Source: CAWFKW01 sp963816535
GTDB taxonomy: Bacteria > Bacteroidota > Ignavibacteria > Tepidaquicellales > OLB5
DNA length: 64,000 nucleotides
Assembly (NCBI GenBank): GCA_963816535.1
Contig: CAWFKW010000005.1
Coordinates: 81,771 to 145,770, forward strand
Direction of reading: 5' to 3'
Part shown: piece by piece, positions 9,817 through 17,210 of the stretch
Numbering within the stretch: the stretch's first letter is position 1
Layout: each line of letters begins with the position of its first letter
The notes under the pieces: generated by a model
Told to the model about the DNA's origin: nothing
Databases searched by the model: none
Seen by the model: only the letters and a program-made list of their open reading frames with translations
Program-made: the position numbers and the translations under genes

Positions 9817-9841
9817 CATACAAATTAATTGTATGTTTTTT
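9817..9841 (+). terminator. Rho-independent terminator between the two BNR genes
   Basis: Perfect 7-bp stem CATACAA/TTGTATG with a 5-nt loop (ATTAA), followed directly by TTTTTT. Sits 98 bp after the first BNR gene and 23 bp before the second, so the two paralogues are probably separate transcription units. Confidence 0.6.
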
Positions 9842-9863
9842 GGAAAAATCTTATTGATAGCAT

Positions 9864-11543
9864 ATGAAGAAGAATATTACACTCCTGGCTCTGCTGTTAA
9901 TTGTTGTAGAAATTTCATTCGCGCAGAATAGCCGTTTTACAAGGCCCCTTGAGGTTGATCCTGTAGGAGTACATAAAACGGATCCGGCGCCTGTGTTAGC
10001 CTACAATTTTGATGACCAGTCTTTGGTTTTCACCAATGTTAACATTTCTAACAACCCTGCTCCGCAGAATGAACCTTCAGTTAAGATAAGCCGAAAAAAT
10101 CCGGCAAGAGTGGTTGCCGCGTGGCGTGATTTCAGGCTTGGAGTCGATCCTAACGCTGTAAGGCGCGTTGGTTATAGTTATTCATCGGATAGCGGAAGAA
10201 CATGGTCAACCCCGGCGCTGCTTGACTCAACGCTTCTGCCCGGACTTTCCAGAAACAGCGACCCGACTGTAGGCGTCGATACTGCCGGCAATTTTTATAT
10301 CGGCGTCATAGCTCTTACAAATACCGACGGCAACGGGACCTTGGCAATATATAAGTCGACAGACGGCGGAGTCACTTTCCCTATCGGAGTGATCATGCAG
10401 CAAAGCGGCAGCGAGGATAAGGAATATTTAACCACTGATTTTTCTTCAGTAAGTCCTCACAGAAATACTTTGTATATGAGCTGGACGAGGTTTACAAATA
10501 ATGACGCTTATATCAAATTAACAAAATCTTCGGACGGCGGCATTACATGGTCAAATCCCGTTAATGTCTCCGATAATCAATTTTCGGGACAAGGCTCTGA
10601 GCCGGCTGTAGGACTTAACGGCGATGTTTATGTTGTTTGGGCAGGAGGAGATATTATTCTGTTTGACAGATCGACAGACGGCGGAAGCACATTTGGAACC
10701 GACCAGGTAATAGCATCGGGTCCCACGCCGTTTAATTTGCCGAACGGAGTAAATACTTTTCCGTCTATTGCAACTAATATCAAGACAAACAGCTCGCGAA
10801 ACGGAATTGTTTATGTCGCTTTTTGCGATGACAGGAACGGCGATGCGGATGTTTTTCTGATAAAATCAACAGACCGGGGCGTAACATGGTCTGCTCCTGT
10901 CAGAGTAAATAATGACGCGGTTGGCAACGGGAAATTACAATACTGGCCATGGATTGCTGTAAATGAGCAGGGCTACATTTCTATCTTATTTATGGATACA
11001 AGGAACACACCGAACTTGACAACAATTGAAGCGTGGCTGGCGCGTTCTGCCGATGGCGGCGCAACTTTCACCAATGAGCTATTGAGCACCCAGCAATCGC
11101 CAACCGCAATACCGGGCTCAAACGTAAGATTTGGCGATTATATAGGTAATGATTTCGTTGGAAACAGGGTTGTTCCTGTTTGGACGGATGAAAGGGCTGG
11201 GGGATTCAACATGGATATTTATACCGCGGTTATAGATATCACAACGGGGATTCAGCCGGTTGCAGGAAATATTCCGGATAAGTTTGATTTGAAACAGAAT
11301 TATCCAAATCCTTTCAACCCAGAAACGACGATTTGGTTTATGCTTGCAAAGGCCACCCATGCAACTCTGAACGTATATAATTCATTAGGGCAATTGATTG
11401 AATCTCCTATTGATGAATCGCTTGGTGCAGGCGTTTTCAGCGTCAGGTGGAACGCAAGCAAATATTCAAGCGGCGTATATTTTTACAGGCTCCAAACAAC
11501 TGATGGCTTTACAGAAACCAAAAAAATGATTTTGATAAAATAA
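9864..11543 (+). CDS. Secreted Asp-box (BNR) repeat protein with T9SS sorting domain (tandem paralogue)
   Basis: 559 residues and clearly paralogous to the preceding gene over its whole length: shared VFTNVNISNN-PAPQNEPS, RVVAAWRDFR, GNFYI, NDAVGNGKLQYWPWIAVN and GDYIGNDF blocks. Signal peptide ends near SFA-QN. Asp-boxes include YSSDSGRTW, KSTDGGVTF, KSSDGGITW, RSTDGGSTF, KSTDRGVTW and RSADGGATF. The C-terminal sorting domain begins at YPNPFNPETTIW and ends KKMILIK. The linker just before it (DITTGIQPVAGN-PDK) is almost identical in both copies, while the sorting domains have diverged, e.g. the second lacks the GKEVATL wording. Predicted surface or secreted beta-propeller; ligand unknown. 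Confidence 0.9.
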   Translation: MKKNITLLALLLIVVEISFAQNSRFTRPLEVDPVGVHKTDPAPVLAYNFDDQSLVFTNVNISNNPAPQNEPSVKISRKNPARVVAAWRDFRLGVDPNAVRRVGYSYSSDSGRTWSTPALLDSTLLPGLSRNSDPTVGVDTAGNFYIGVIALTNTDGNGTLAIYKSTDGGVTFPIGVIMQQSGSEDKEYLTTDFSSVSPHRNTLYMSWTRFTNNDAYIKLTKSSDGGITWSNPVNVSDNQFSGQGSEPAVGLNGDVYVVWAGGDIILFDRSTDGGSTFGTDQVIASGPTPFNLPNGVNTFPSIATNIKTNSSRNGIVYVAFCDDRNGDADVFLIKSTDRGVTWSAPVRVNNDAVGNGKLQYWPWIAVNEQGYISILFMDTRNTPNLTTIEAWLARSADGGATFTNELLSTQQSPTAIPGSNVRFGDYIGNDFVGNRVVPVWTDERAGGFNMDIYTAVIDITTGIQPVAGNIPDKFDLKQNYPNPFNPETTIWFMLAKATHATLNVYNSLGQLIESPIDESLGAGVFSVRWNASKYSSGVYFYRLQTTDGFTETKKMILIK

Positions 11544-11584
11544 CTTGATTAATTAAAATTGCTCATTATTGAGCCGGAATATTT

Positions 11585-11610
11585 GGCAGGTCATTTGGCC
11601 TGCCTTTTCT
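11585..11610 (+). terminator. Rho-independent terminator after second BNR gene
   Basis: GGCAGG/CCTGCC stem (6 bp plus one G-T pair) with a short CATTTG loop, followed by TTTTCTT. Located about 40 bp after the BNR stop codon and 19 bp before pepT. Confidence 0.6.
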
Positions 11611-11628
11611 TGAATCTATGGAGCTTTT

Positions 11629-12873
11629 ATGAAAGATATTAATTTTACCTGCGTTGACCGGTTCTTGAGATATGTTCAAATAGATACTCAATCGGACCCT
11701 GACTCAACTACTTGCCCCTCTACAGAGAAACAAAAGAATCTCGGTAAGGTACTTGTCGCTGAGTTATTACAAATGGGAGTTAAAGACGCTCATATGGATG
11801 AGTTTGGTTATGTTTACGGAACTATCGAATCAACTTCATCCAGGAGGGCGCCTGTGATCTGTTTTTGTTCGCATATGGATACCTCCCCTGAAACAAGCGG
11901 GGCAAACGTGAAGCCTGTTGTTCATAAGAATTATAATGGAGGCGATATTGTATTGCCGGGAGATAATTCACAGATTCTCAAACCCTCAGAGCATATCAAC
12001 CTTAAGGAAGTAGTTGGCGATGACATAATAACTTCAGACGGAACAACTTTACTCGGGGCCGATGATAAAGCCGGAGTCGCGGAAATAATGGATGCGGCAA
12101 ATTATTTGGTTTCCCATCCTGAAATTAAGCACGGAACTATAAAAATACTATTCACCCCCGATGAAGAAATTGGCAGGGGGGTAGATAAAGCGGATCTGAA
12201 GAAACTTTCGGCAGATTTTGCTTATACAATGGATGGCGGCGCATTAGGGCTGGTCGAGGATGAAACGTTTTCGGCTGATTCTGCGGTTATTACGATACAT
12301 GGCGTGATAACTCACCCAGGAAGGGCGAAAGATAAGATGGAAAATGCCCTCAAGATCGCAGCCGACATTCTGGCTAAACTTCCCAAAGATGCACTCTCGC
12401 CTGAAACAACTGAAAACAGAGAAGGGTTCATTCATCCGGTATCAGTTAACGGCGGGGTTGAATCAACAGTTATTAAGTTCATCATAAGAGATTACGAAGA
12501 CAGCGGCCTTGAAGATAAGGAAATATATCTGGAAAACATAACCAAAGAAGTATTAACTCATTATCCAAATAGCGGTTATGAACTTAAGGTTGAAGAGTCT
12601 TATCGCAATATGAAAAAAGTTCTAAACGACTATCCGCATGTAACTGAATATGCATTTGAAGCGGTTAGAAGGGCCGGGGCTGAACCGAAAAGCGAACTTG
12701 TTAGAGGCGGAACAGATGGTTCGCGACTTTCATATATGGGATTGACGTGCCCGAACATTTTTTCCGGCGGCGAAGCAATTCATTCAAAAAAGGAGTGGGT
12801 TTCGGTACAAACTATGCAAAAAGCGGTCGAAACAATCATACATTTGGCAATGATATGGGAAGAAAAAAGCTAA
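11629..12873 (+). CDS. pepT: Peptidase T (tripeptide aminopeptidase)
   Basis: 414 residues, the usual length. M20-family di-zinc peptidase that releases N-terminal residues from tripeptides in the cytoplasm. Metal and catalytic residues are in place: His82 and Asp84 (CSHMDTSPE), Asp145 (LLGADDKAG), Glu179/Glu180 (TPDEEIGRG), Asp202 (TMDGG), and a late His in GGEAIHSKKEW. The SGANVKPVVHKNYNGGDIVL segment is characteristic of PepT rather than other M20 enzymes. GGAG sits 7-8 bases before the ATG and may act as the ribosome-binding site. Its 3' end overlaps the next gene by 19 bp, suggesting translational coupling. Confidence 0.95.
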   Translation: MKDINFTCVDRFLRYVQIDTQSDPDSTTCPSTEKQKNLGKVLVAELLQMGVKDAHMDEFGYVYGTIESTSSRRAPVICFCSHMDTSPETSGANVKPVVHKNYNGGDIVLPGDNSQILKPSEHINLKEVVGDDIITSDGTTLLGADDKAGVAEIMDAANYLVSHPEIKHGTIKILFTPDEEIGRGVDKADLKKLSADFAYTMDGGALGLVEDETFSADSAVITIHGVITHPGRAKDKMENALKIAADILAKLPKDALSPETTENREGFIHPVSVNGGVESTVIKFIIRDYEDSGLEDKEIYLENITKEVLTHYPNSGYELKVEESYRNMKKVLNDYPHVTEYAFEAVRRAGAEPKSELVRGGTDGSRLSYMGLTCPNIFSGGEAIHSKKEWVSVQTMQKAVETIIHLAMIWEEKS

Positions 12874-13385
12874 AATTTGTAATCTTAGTAACAGTCCTTT
12901 TGCTAAACTCATCCAGCGCTTTTTCACAAAGTAAATATGGGTTTTCCACAGGAGTATTTGGCGGATTGACATTGCGTCAAAGCCGCTCTGAGTTTGCTTT
13001 AAGATCTACAGCGGGTTTTAATTACGGCTTGGATTTTGAAGCCAGAAGGCGTAATCTTATCGTTTTTGTTGAATCTGCCTATAACCCGGAGAATCAGAAT
13101 AATAACGGAATACTTGAGTTAAGCGCAGGACCCCGATGGTCGATGGGAGGAAAAGAGTTTTTCAGTTCTGTTGAAGCAGGGCTGGGGCTGTACAAATTCC
13201 GGGACAATTCCGGCGCCGGATGGGGAGTTAGCTATATGGGGTTAAGTGTCGGAGCCGGCGGTAACTTTATGTTATCAAAAAAGATCGACCTGTTTCTGAA
13301 AGCGAAATATCACTTTGTAGGGCTCAAATACGTTACGTCGTATTCAGACATTTACCTCGGAATGAGGTTCTATTTCAAAAGATAG
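12855..13385 (+). CDS. Outer-membrane beta-barrel protein, small
   Basis: 176 residues from ATG 12855, which lies inside the end of pepT; the frame extends upstream but only this start yields a proper signal peptide (MGRKKLKF, hydrophobic core, cleavage near SSAFSQ). The mature part alternates polar and hydrophobic residues with many glycines (YGFSTGVFGG, SAGPRWSMGG, SVEAGLGLYKF), typical of an 8-stranded barrel. It ends IYLGMRFYFKR, aromatic-rich but without the usual terminal Phe. Function unknown. Confidence 0.7.
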   Translation: MGRKKLKFVILVTVLLLNSSSAFSQSKYGFSTGVFGGLTLRQSRSEFALRSTAGFNYGLDFEARRRNLIVFVESAYNPENQNNNGILELSAGPRWSMGGKEFFSSVEAGLGLYKFRDNSGAGWGVSYMGLSVGAGGNFMLSKKIDLFLKAKYHFVGLKYVTSYSDIYLGMRFYFKR

Positions 13386-13431
13386 CATTATTTTCTCATT
13401 TCTCTATTTACCTATTTCGCTTTTTCACTAT

Positions 13432-13530
13432 TTAATCAAAGGCACCGTCTTCGTACAAATGGAATCTCATTCCATACGGGTCCGCGAACATAATGCTTTT
13501 GGATTGTAATTTTTTCCTGACACCATCAGA
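13432..13530 (-). pseudogene. 3' remnant of a VOC/glyoxalase-family gene
   Basis: Reading the minus strand gives an open stretch SDGVRKKLQSKSIMFADPYG then MRFHLYEDGAFD and a TAA stop at 13432-13434. The pattern (hydrophobic strand, DPYG turn, R-F-H-L-Y-E strand) matches the last two strands of vicinal-oxygen-chelate (glyoxalase/bleomycin-resistance) proteins. Only about 33 codons remain; upstream the frame runs into the hairpin repeat at 13537-13560. It is probably a decayed gene whose 5' part was replaced by repeats. Confidence 0.5.
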
Positions 13531-13536
13531 ACTGTG

Positions 13537-13560
13537 GCGTCAGGTCTTACGACCTGACGC
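13537..13560. repeat. Perfect hairpin repeat in intergenic island
   Basis: GCGTCAGGTC / GACCTGACGC, a perfect 10-bp stem with a 4-nt TTAC loop. It opens the repeat island at 13.5-13.75 kb and cuts the VOC gene remnant. Probably another member of the dispersed palindrome set. Confidence 0.75.
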
Positions 13561-13576
13561 AGTTGTTCAATTGTTA

Positions 13577-13630
13577 CGGACTAAAGTCCGCATTTTTTTT
13601 GATTCACAACCCCCAACCTAAAGGTTGGGG
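13577..13630 (+). repeat. Double-hairpin repeat, copy A
   Basis: Hairpin 1 is CGGACT-AA-AGTCCG (13577-13590). A 20-nt T-rich spacer follows (13591-13610), then hairpin 2, CCCCAACCT-AA-AGGTTGGGG (13611-13630). Same architecture as copies B, C, D and E, with different stems. The run of eight T after hairpin 1 could also terminate transcription. Confidence 0.85.
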
Positions 13631-13689
13631 TTGCAAAAATTTAGTTCTCTTAACACTGCTATATTTTAAAACATTTTATTATTTATTAA

Positions 13690-13742
13690 CCCCGACCTTT
13701 AGGTCGGGGATTAGACAATCAGTAAAAACGGACTTTAGTCCG
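13690..13742 (-). repeat. Double-hairpin repeat, copy B (inverted relative to copy A)
   Basis: On the minus strand: hairpin 1 CGGACT-AA-AGTCCG (13729-13742), a 19-nt spacer, and hairpin 2 CCCCGACCT-AA-AGGTCGGGG (13690-13709). Hairpin 2 differs from copy A by one A-T to G-C pair changed on both arms. Copies A and B face each other across 59 bp, making a large imperfect inverted repeat. Confidence 0.85.
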
Positions 13743-13842
13743 TATACTTTTTTTTATTATCTTTATATTATTCATTTCTTAAATTTACTTATTAAATTAC
13801 AAATAAAGTATGTCGGGAAAGATTCGTTTAATTCAAAATAAT

Positions 13843-14838
13843 ATGTCATTCCCGCGAAGGCGGGAATCCTGGTTTTTATTAACGGTTACCTTTTTGCTTC
13901 TGTTTCTACAGGAATCTGTATTAGCTCAAGATTCATTCCCGATCCAGGAAGGCACAGTTGTTGCGCTTCCGGATACTTCCTATGCTAAACAATTAATATC
14001 GGTTGAAGATGAATACACAGCAGTGTTAAGCAAGTTTGACCTGCAGTCAAAAACAGGAAGAAACGATAATCCATCGCTGAGCGATTATCTAGCAAACGCC
14101 TCTGCGCAGGTGCGTGGCTGGAAAGATACGGATAAAGACATTTTAAAAGCGGTAGTAAGCTCAATTGCAGCTAAAATTAAAGCGCTGGGACTCATAATTA
14201 ACATGCCTGATACCATCTTCATTATAAAAACAATAATGAAAGAAGAGGGCGGTGCCGACGGTTACACAAGGCGAAACTGTATATTCCTGAACGAAAATGA
14301 ATTCTGGAGCAAAGGCGAAGGCGTGGAGAATCTACTTATACATGAGCTGTTCCACGTACTATCAAGATTCGACAGAAGCATGCGGGAAAGAGTTTATAAT
14401 ACTCTGGGTTTCAAAAAATGCAATAACATTGATTATCCAAAAGAAATCGCAGATCTGCGCATTTCAAATCCGGATGCGCCGCACAACAATTTCTATCTTA
14501 CGGTCAAATATAACGACAAGCCTATTGATATAACGCTTATTTTATACTCTTCCGGAAATTATTCCGGCGGCTCTTTTTTCCGGTACCTAAAACTGGGGCT
14601 AATGGTCGTAACCGGGGATGATGATGCAAGAACTCCCGCTTTAAAAGACGGCAAACCGTGGATACTTGATGTAAATGATGTTTGGAATTTTTACGAACAG
14701 GTTGGGCGCAATACTAATTACATCATCCACGAAGAAGAGATATGCGCCGACCAGTTTGTGATGTTACTGAACCAAAATATAAACATACCAAACCCGGAAC
14801 TGATTAAATCAATGAAGAAGGCGATGACGCCAAACTAA
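13843..14838 (+). CDS. Secreted zinc metallopeptidase (HExxH)
   Basis: 331 residues from ATG 13843; an in-frame ATG 11 codons upstream (13810) is possible but would precede the signal peptide awkwardly. The first residues MSFPRRRES are encoded by a dispersed palindrome (13845-13873), followed by a hydrophobic core and cleavage near VLAQ-DS. The zinc motif HELFH lies at about 167-171 (LLIHELFHVLSRFD). A glutamate-rich helix, IIHEEEICADQF, near the C-terminus could supply the third ligand, as in gluzincins. I do not recognise the family. Convergent with the next gene: the two stop codons overlap within 14835-14838. Confidence 0.75.
   Translation: MSFPRRRESWFLLTVTFLLLFLQESVLAQDSFPIQEGTVVALPDTSYAKQLISVEDEYTAVLSKFDLQSKTGRNDNPSLSDYLANASAQVRGWKDTDKDILKAVVSSIAAKIKALGLIINMPDTIFIIKTIMKEEGGADGYTRRNCIFLNENEFWSKGEGVENLLIHELFHVLSRFDRSMRERVYNTLGFKKCNNIDYPKEIADLRISNPDAPHNNFYLTVKYNDKPIDITLILYSSGNYSGGSFFRYLKLGLMVVTGDDDARTPALKDGKPWILDVNDVWNFYEQVGRNTNYIIHEEEICADQFVMLLNQNINIPNPELIKSMKKAMTPN
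13845..13873. repeat. Dispersed palindrome (GTCATTCCCGCGAAGGCGGG type)
   Basis: Stem TTCCCGC/GCGGGAA with a GAAG-type loop. A near-identical copy lies at 30741-30770 and a degenerate one at 35741-35787. Here it is translated as the signal-peptide n-region of the metallopeptidase. Confidence 0.85.
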
Positions 14839-15923
14839 AATCCATACGCCACGCTGGTTTGAATGATGTTGTTGCTCGCTGTACCATTTAAAATATGGCT
14901 GTGTAGAATTGCGGCGTCAACATTAAAATCCCTGAGCTTTATCCCGCACCCTAAGGTAATAAAATTCTGGTCGTATGCAGTATAAAAATCAGAACTGTTT
15001 AGCGTGAAGAAGCCGGCTCTTAATATTATTATTCCGTTCAGTTTGAATTCAGCTCCAAAATTTACATTGTTAAGATCTTTGCTGTAGGCATAATCTCCAT
15101 GAGTTGCTTCTGTAAAATTATAATCAAAAGAAAGCTTTAAGGGTATTTCGGTAAATCTATATTCAACACCAGCGCCAATTTTCAATGGATAATAAGGCGG
15201 AGGGGGAAGTTCAAGTCCGATGTGCGGCAATGTGGATTTTACATCGAGTGAAACCGGCGGCGTAAGAGCGGCGCCTATTGAAAAATTATCGTTTGCTTTA
15301 TAAATGCATCCAAACCGGAAATTTATTTTTTCAGCTTTCACGTAAGCCTCATTTTGCCCTTCACTAGCGAGAAATCCGCTAATTGTTGAATTGTAAAAAC
15401 TGTATTCCATCGTTAGGCCCAGATTAACTTTTTTCAGTGATAAACAAAGAGGTACACCTATTGTTTGAATTGTCATAACCGTAGTAAGTTCACCCGCCTC
15501 GCCGGAAATATATCTCAAAGAAGAAGGGTTTGAATAAAACAATCCAACCTGGAAATTGTTCGAAGGTTTAAATCCGGCTGCAATGGAAATAGACGGCAAT
15601 GCGTTCAGGTACTTTTCAGGAGGATAAAACAGAGCGTTTGGGACTGTCAAAGGGAATTTATAATCTGTCTGAAAACATGTTTCAAATTTATTTCCAATTA
15701 CAAATGAAGCTGGATTGATACTTACCGACGAGATACCGTTGGATGTTGCAGCGATCCCTGTATTTCCCTTTCCCGCTGAAGGACCCGATAAATAGTTATT
15801 CGCATAATAATCCCAGTCAGGGCTTAATTCATACGATTCATCGAAACCATAATACACCTGTGAGTTTGAAACAGAGTTAAAAGCAAAGAAGAGAACACAT
15901 GTTATACTCAGAAACGTTTTCAT
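14835..15923 (-). CDS. FadL/TodX-like outer-membrane barrel, paralogue 1 of 3
   Basis: 362 residues with signal peptide (cleavage near VSNSQ). After the signal comes WDYYANNYLSGPSAGKGNTG, then an ISSVSINPASF segment; the NPA box resembles the N-terminal hatch of FadL/TodX (OMPP1) transporters or the start of PorV-like barrels. Alternating amphipathic strands continue to a terminal ...SVAYGF, with the C-terminal Phe used by outer-membrane assembly machinery. Shares SNPSSL, DQNF(I)TLG and the HSHILNGT-type ending with the next two genes. Function unknown; hydrophobic-substrate uptake is the family role. Confidence 0.75.
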   Translation of the reverse strand: MKTFLSITCVLFFAFNSVSNSQVYYGFDESYELSPDWDYYANNYLSGPSAGKGNTGIAATSNGISSVSINPASFVIGNKFETCFQTDYKFPLTVPNALFYPPEKYLNALPSISIAAGFKPSNNFQVGLFYSNPSSLRYISGEAGELTTVMTIQTIGVPLCLSLKKVNLGLTMEYSFYNSTISGFLASEGQNEAYVKAEKINFRFGCIYKANDNFSIGAALTPPVSLDVKSTLPHIGLELPPPPYYPLKIGAGVEYRFTEIPLKLSFDYNFTEATHGDYAYSKDLNNVNFGAEFKLNGIIILRAGFFTLNSSDFYTAYDQNFITLGCGIKLRDFNVDAAILHSHILNGTASNNIIQTSVAYGF

Positions 15924-16000
15924 TTTTCTTCAATATTAAGTTTTTAAATGTTGTTTCAGAGTAGAGCTATCTAATATGTTATTCTCCTCTTTGTTTTATT

Positions 16001-16040
16001 CATCTGATGACCCGCCTTGCAGCGGCAAGTCATCGGATGA
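16001..16040. repeat. CATCCGATGAC-type inverted repeat, copy 1
   Basis: CATCTGATGAC at one end and GTCATCGGATG at the other (one G-T mismatch), with an inner CTTGC/GCAAG stem. Lies between two co-directional barrel genes. Related copies at 18923-18968 and, degenerate, 28581-28595. Confidence 0.8.
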
Positions 16041-16051
16041 AAAGAGCTTCT

Positions 16052-17182
16052 TTAAAAATTATAAGATATACCTGCGTTTACGTACGTATTCTTTATTGTA
16101 CCTTGCGAAATATGGCTGTCAAGCAGCGATAGATCAAACTGCATCTTTTTGAGCTTCATACTTCCGCCTATAGTTACAAAATACTGGTCATAATTTCCAA
16201 TCGGGTCTCCGAACTGCAGGTTGGGGTTTCTGTAATCGCGGAGTGTGAAAAAACCCGCACGGACTGAATATTTTTCATTCACCATGTATTCGGCGCCAAA
16301 GTTGAAATCGTTTCTGTCCTTTAATTCATCAAGCGCCTTAGTGCGGGCATAATTGTAGTCCGCTTCAAATCGCAGCCTGCTTTCCGGAATGATATACTGT
16401 ACACCCGCCGCCAGTTTCCAGGGATATATGGACCTTTCGCCCGCATCGGTTCCGCCTGCCGGCAGAGTATATTTGAATTCAGCTCGCAACTCCGGCGTAA
16501 CTGCGAGGCCAAATGAAAGCCTTTCTGAAGGTCTGAACTGAACGCCAAATTGACCGTTAAATTTGCCAAAAGAACCAACTGCATCGCCCGCTGTCCCCAG
16601 GCTCAATGCGTTTGAAAAATAGGAGTAGTTCAAATTTAAACCAACGCTGAATTTCTTTATTGTGAATACTAAAGGAACGGAAAAAGACTGTATAGCATAT
16701 TTTTCGTACCCGTCATATCTTCCAATTTCGGCGCCGAATTCGTTTGTTTGTATTATCGCTCCAAGGTCTAAGTATAAAGATGCTGGGTTGCTGTACACAA
16801 CGCCGGTTTGGAAATACTTATTAACCCTGAAGCCAAAAGCCGCGGAGCCGGAGAAATAGTTTTGTTTCAGGTTTATATTGCCTACATTTAATCCTGTTAA
16901 CCATGGTTGAGTCGATTTGTAGTCATATTGTACGCTGAACTGGTATCTGTTTTTTTGCATATTCAGCGAAGCCGGATTAATGTTCACGCCTGATATATTG
17001 TTTTCTGATGCAACGCCTGTATTCCCCATTCCGGCCGAAGGCCCGTTAAGGTAGTTGGTTGCGTAGAAATCCCAGAAAGGATTCATCATTTGGTCAGTTG
17101 GAGGAGCGGAATTAGATTGTGAGAATAAATTGCCGGTTAAAAGAATGATGAAACTGAGAGACGCAGCAAATTTTGTTTTCAT
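16052..17182 (-). CDS. FadL/TodX-like outer-membrane barrel, paralogue 2 of 3
   Basis: 376 residues from ATG 17180-17182 (MKTKFAASL); an in-frame ATG eight codons upstream would add a non-signal extension. Signal peptide ends near NLFSQ. Shared family blocks: PFWDFYATNYLNGPSAGMGN, then NISGVNINPASL, VVYSNPASLYLD, and DQYFVTIGGSMKL. It ends GISYNF. Predicted outer-membrane barrel, same family as the genes on both sides. The gap to the upstream paralogue is only 28 bp, so these two are likely co-transcribed, whereas the palindrome at 16001-16040 separates it from paralogue 1. Confidence 0.75.
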   Translation of the reverse strand: MKTKFAASLSFIILLTGNLFSQSNSAPPTDQMMNPFWDFYATNYLNGPSAGMGNTGVASENNISGVNINPASLNMQKNRYQFSVQYDYKSTQPWLTGLNVGNINLKQNYFSGSAAFGFRVNKYFQTGVVYSNPASLYLDLGAIIQTNEFGAEIGRYDGYEKYAIQSFSVPLVFTIKKFSVGLNLNYSYFSNALSLGTAGDAVGSFGKFNGQFGVQFRPSERLSFGLAVTPELRAEFKYTLPAGGTDAGERSIYPWKLAAGVQYIIPESRLRFEADYNYARTKALDELKDRNDFNFGAEYMVNEKYSVRAGFFTLRDYRNPNLQFGDPIGNYDQYFVTIGGSMKLKKMQFDLSLLDSHISQGTIKNTYVNAGISYNF

Positions 17183-17210
17183 TTTATTAATGATATAATT
17201 ATACAAATGA

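Noticed and set aside
8037..11543. Sialidases
   Set aside because: Asp-boxes are present but the catalytic Arg triad and FRIP motif of sialidases are not apparent.
12747..12854. Upstream extension of the small barrel gene inside pepT
   Set aside because: No signal peptide unless translation starts at ATG 12855.
13563..13841. 92-codon ORF in the intergenic repeat island
   Set aside because: It reads straight through double-hairpin copies A and B and has no protein-like pattern; it is a repeat artefact.
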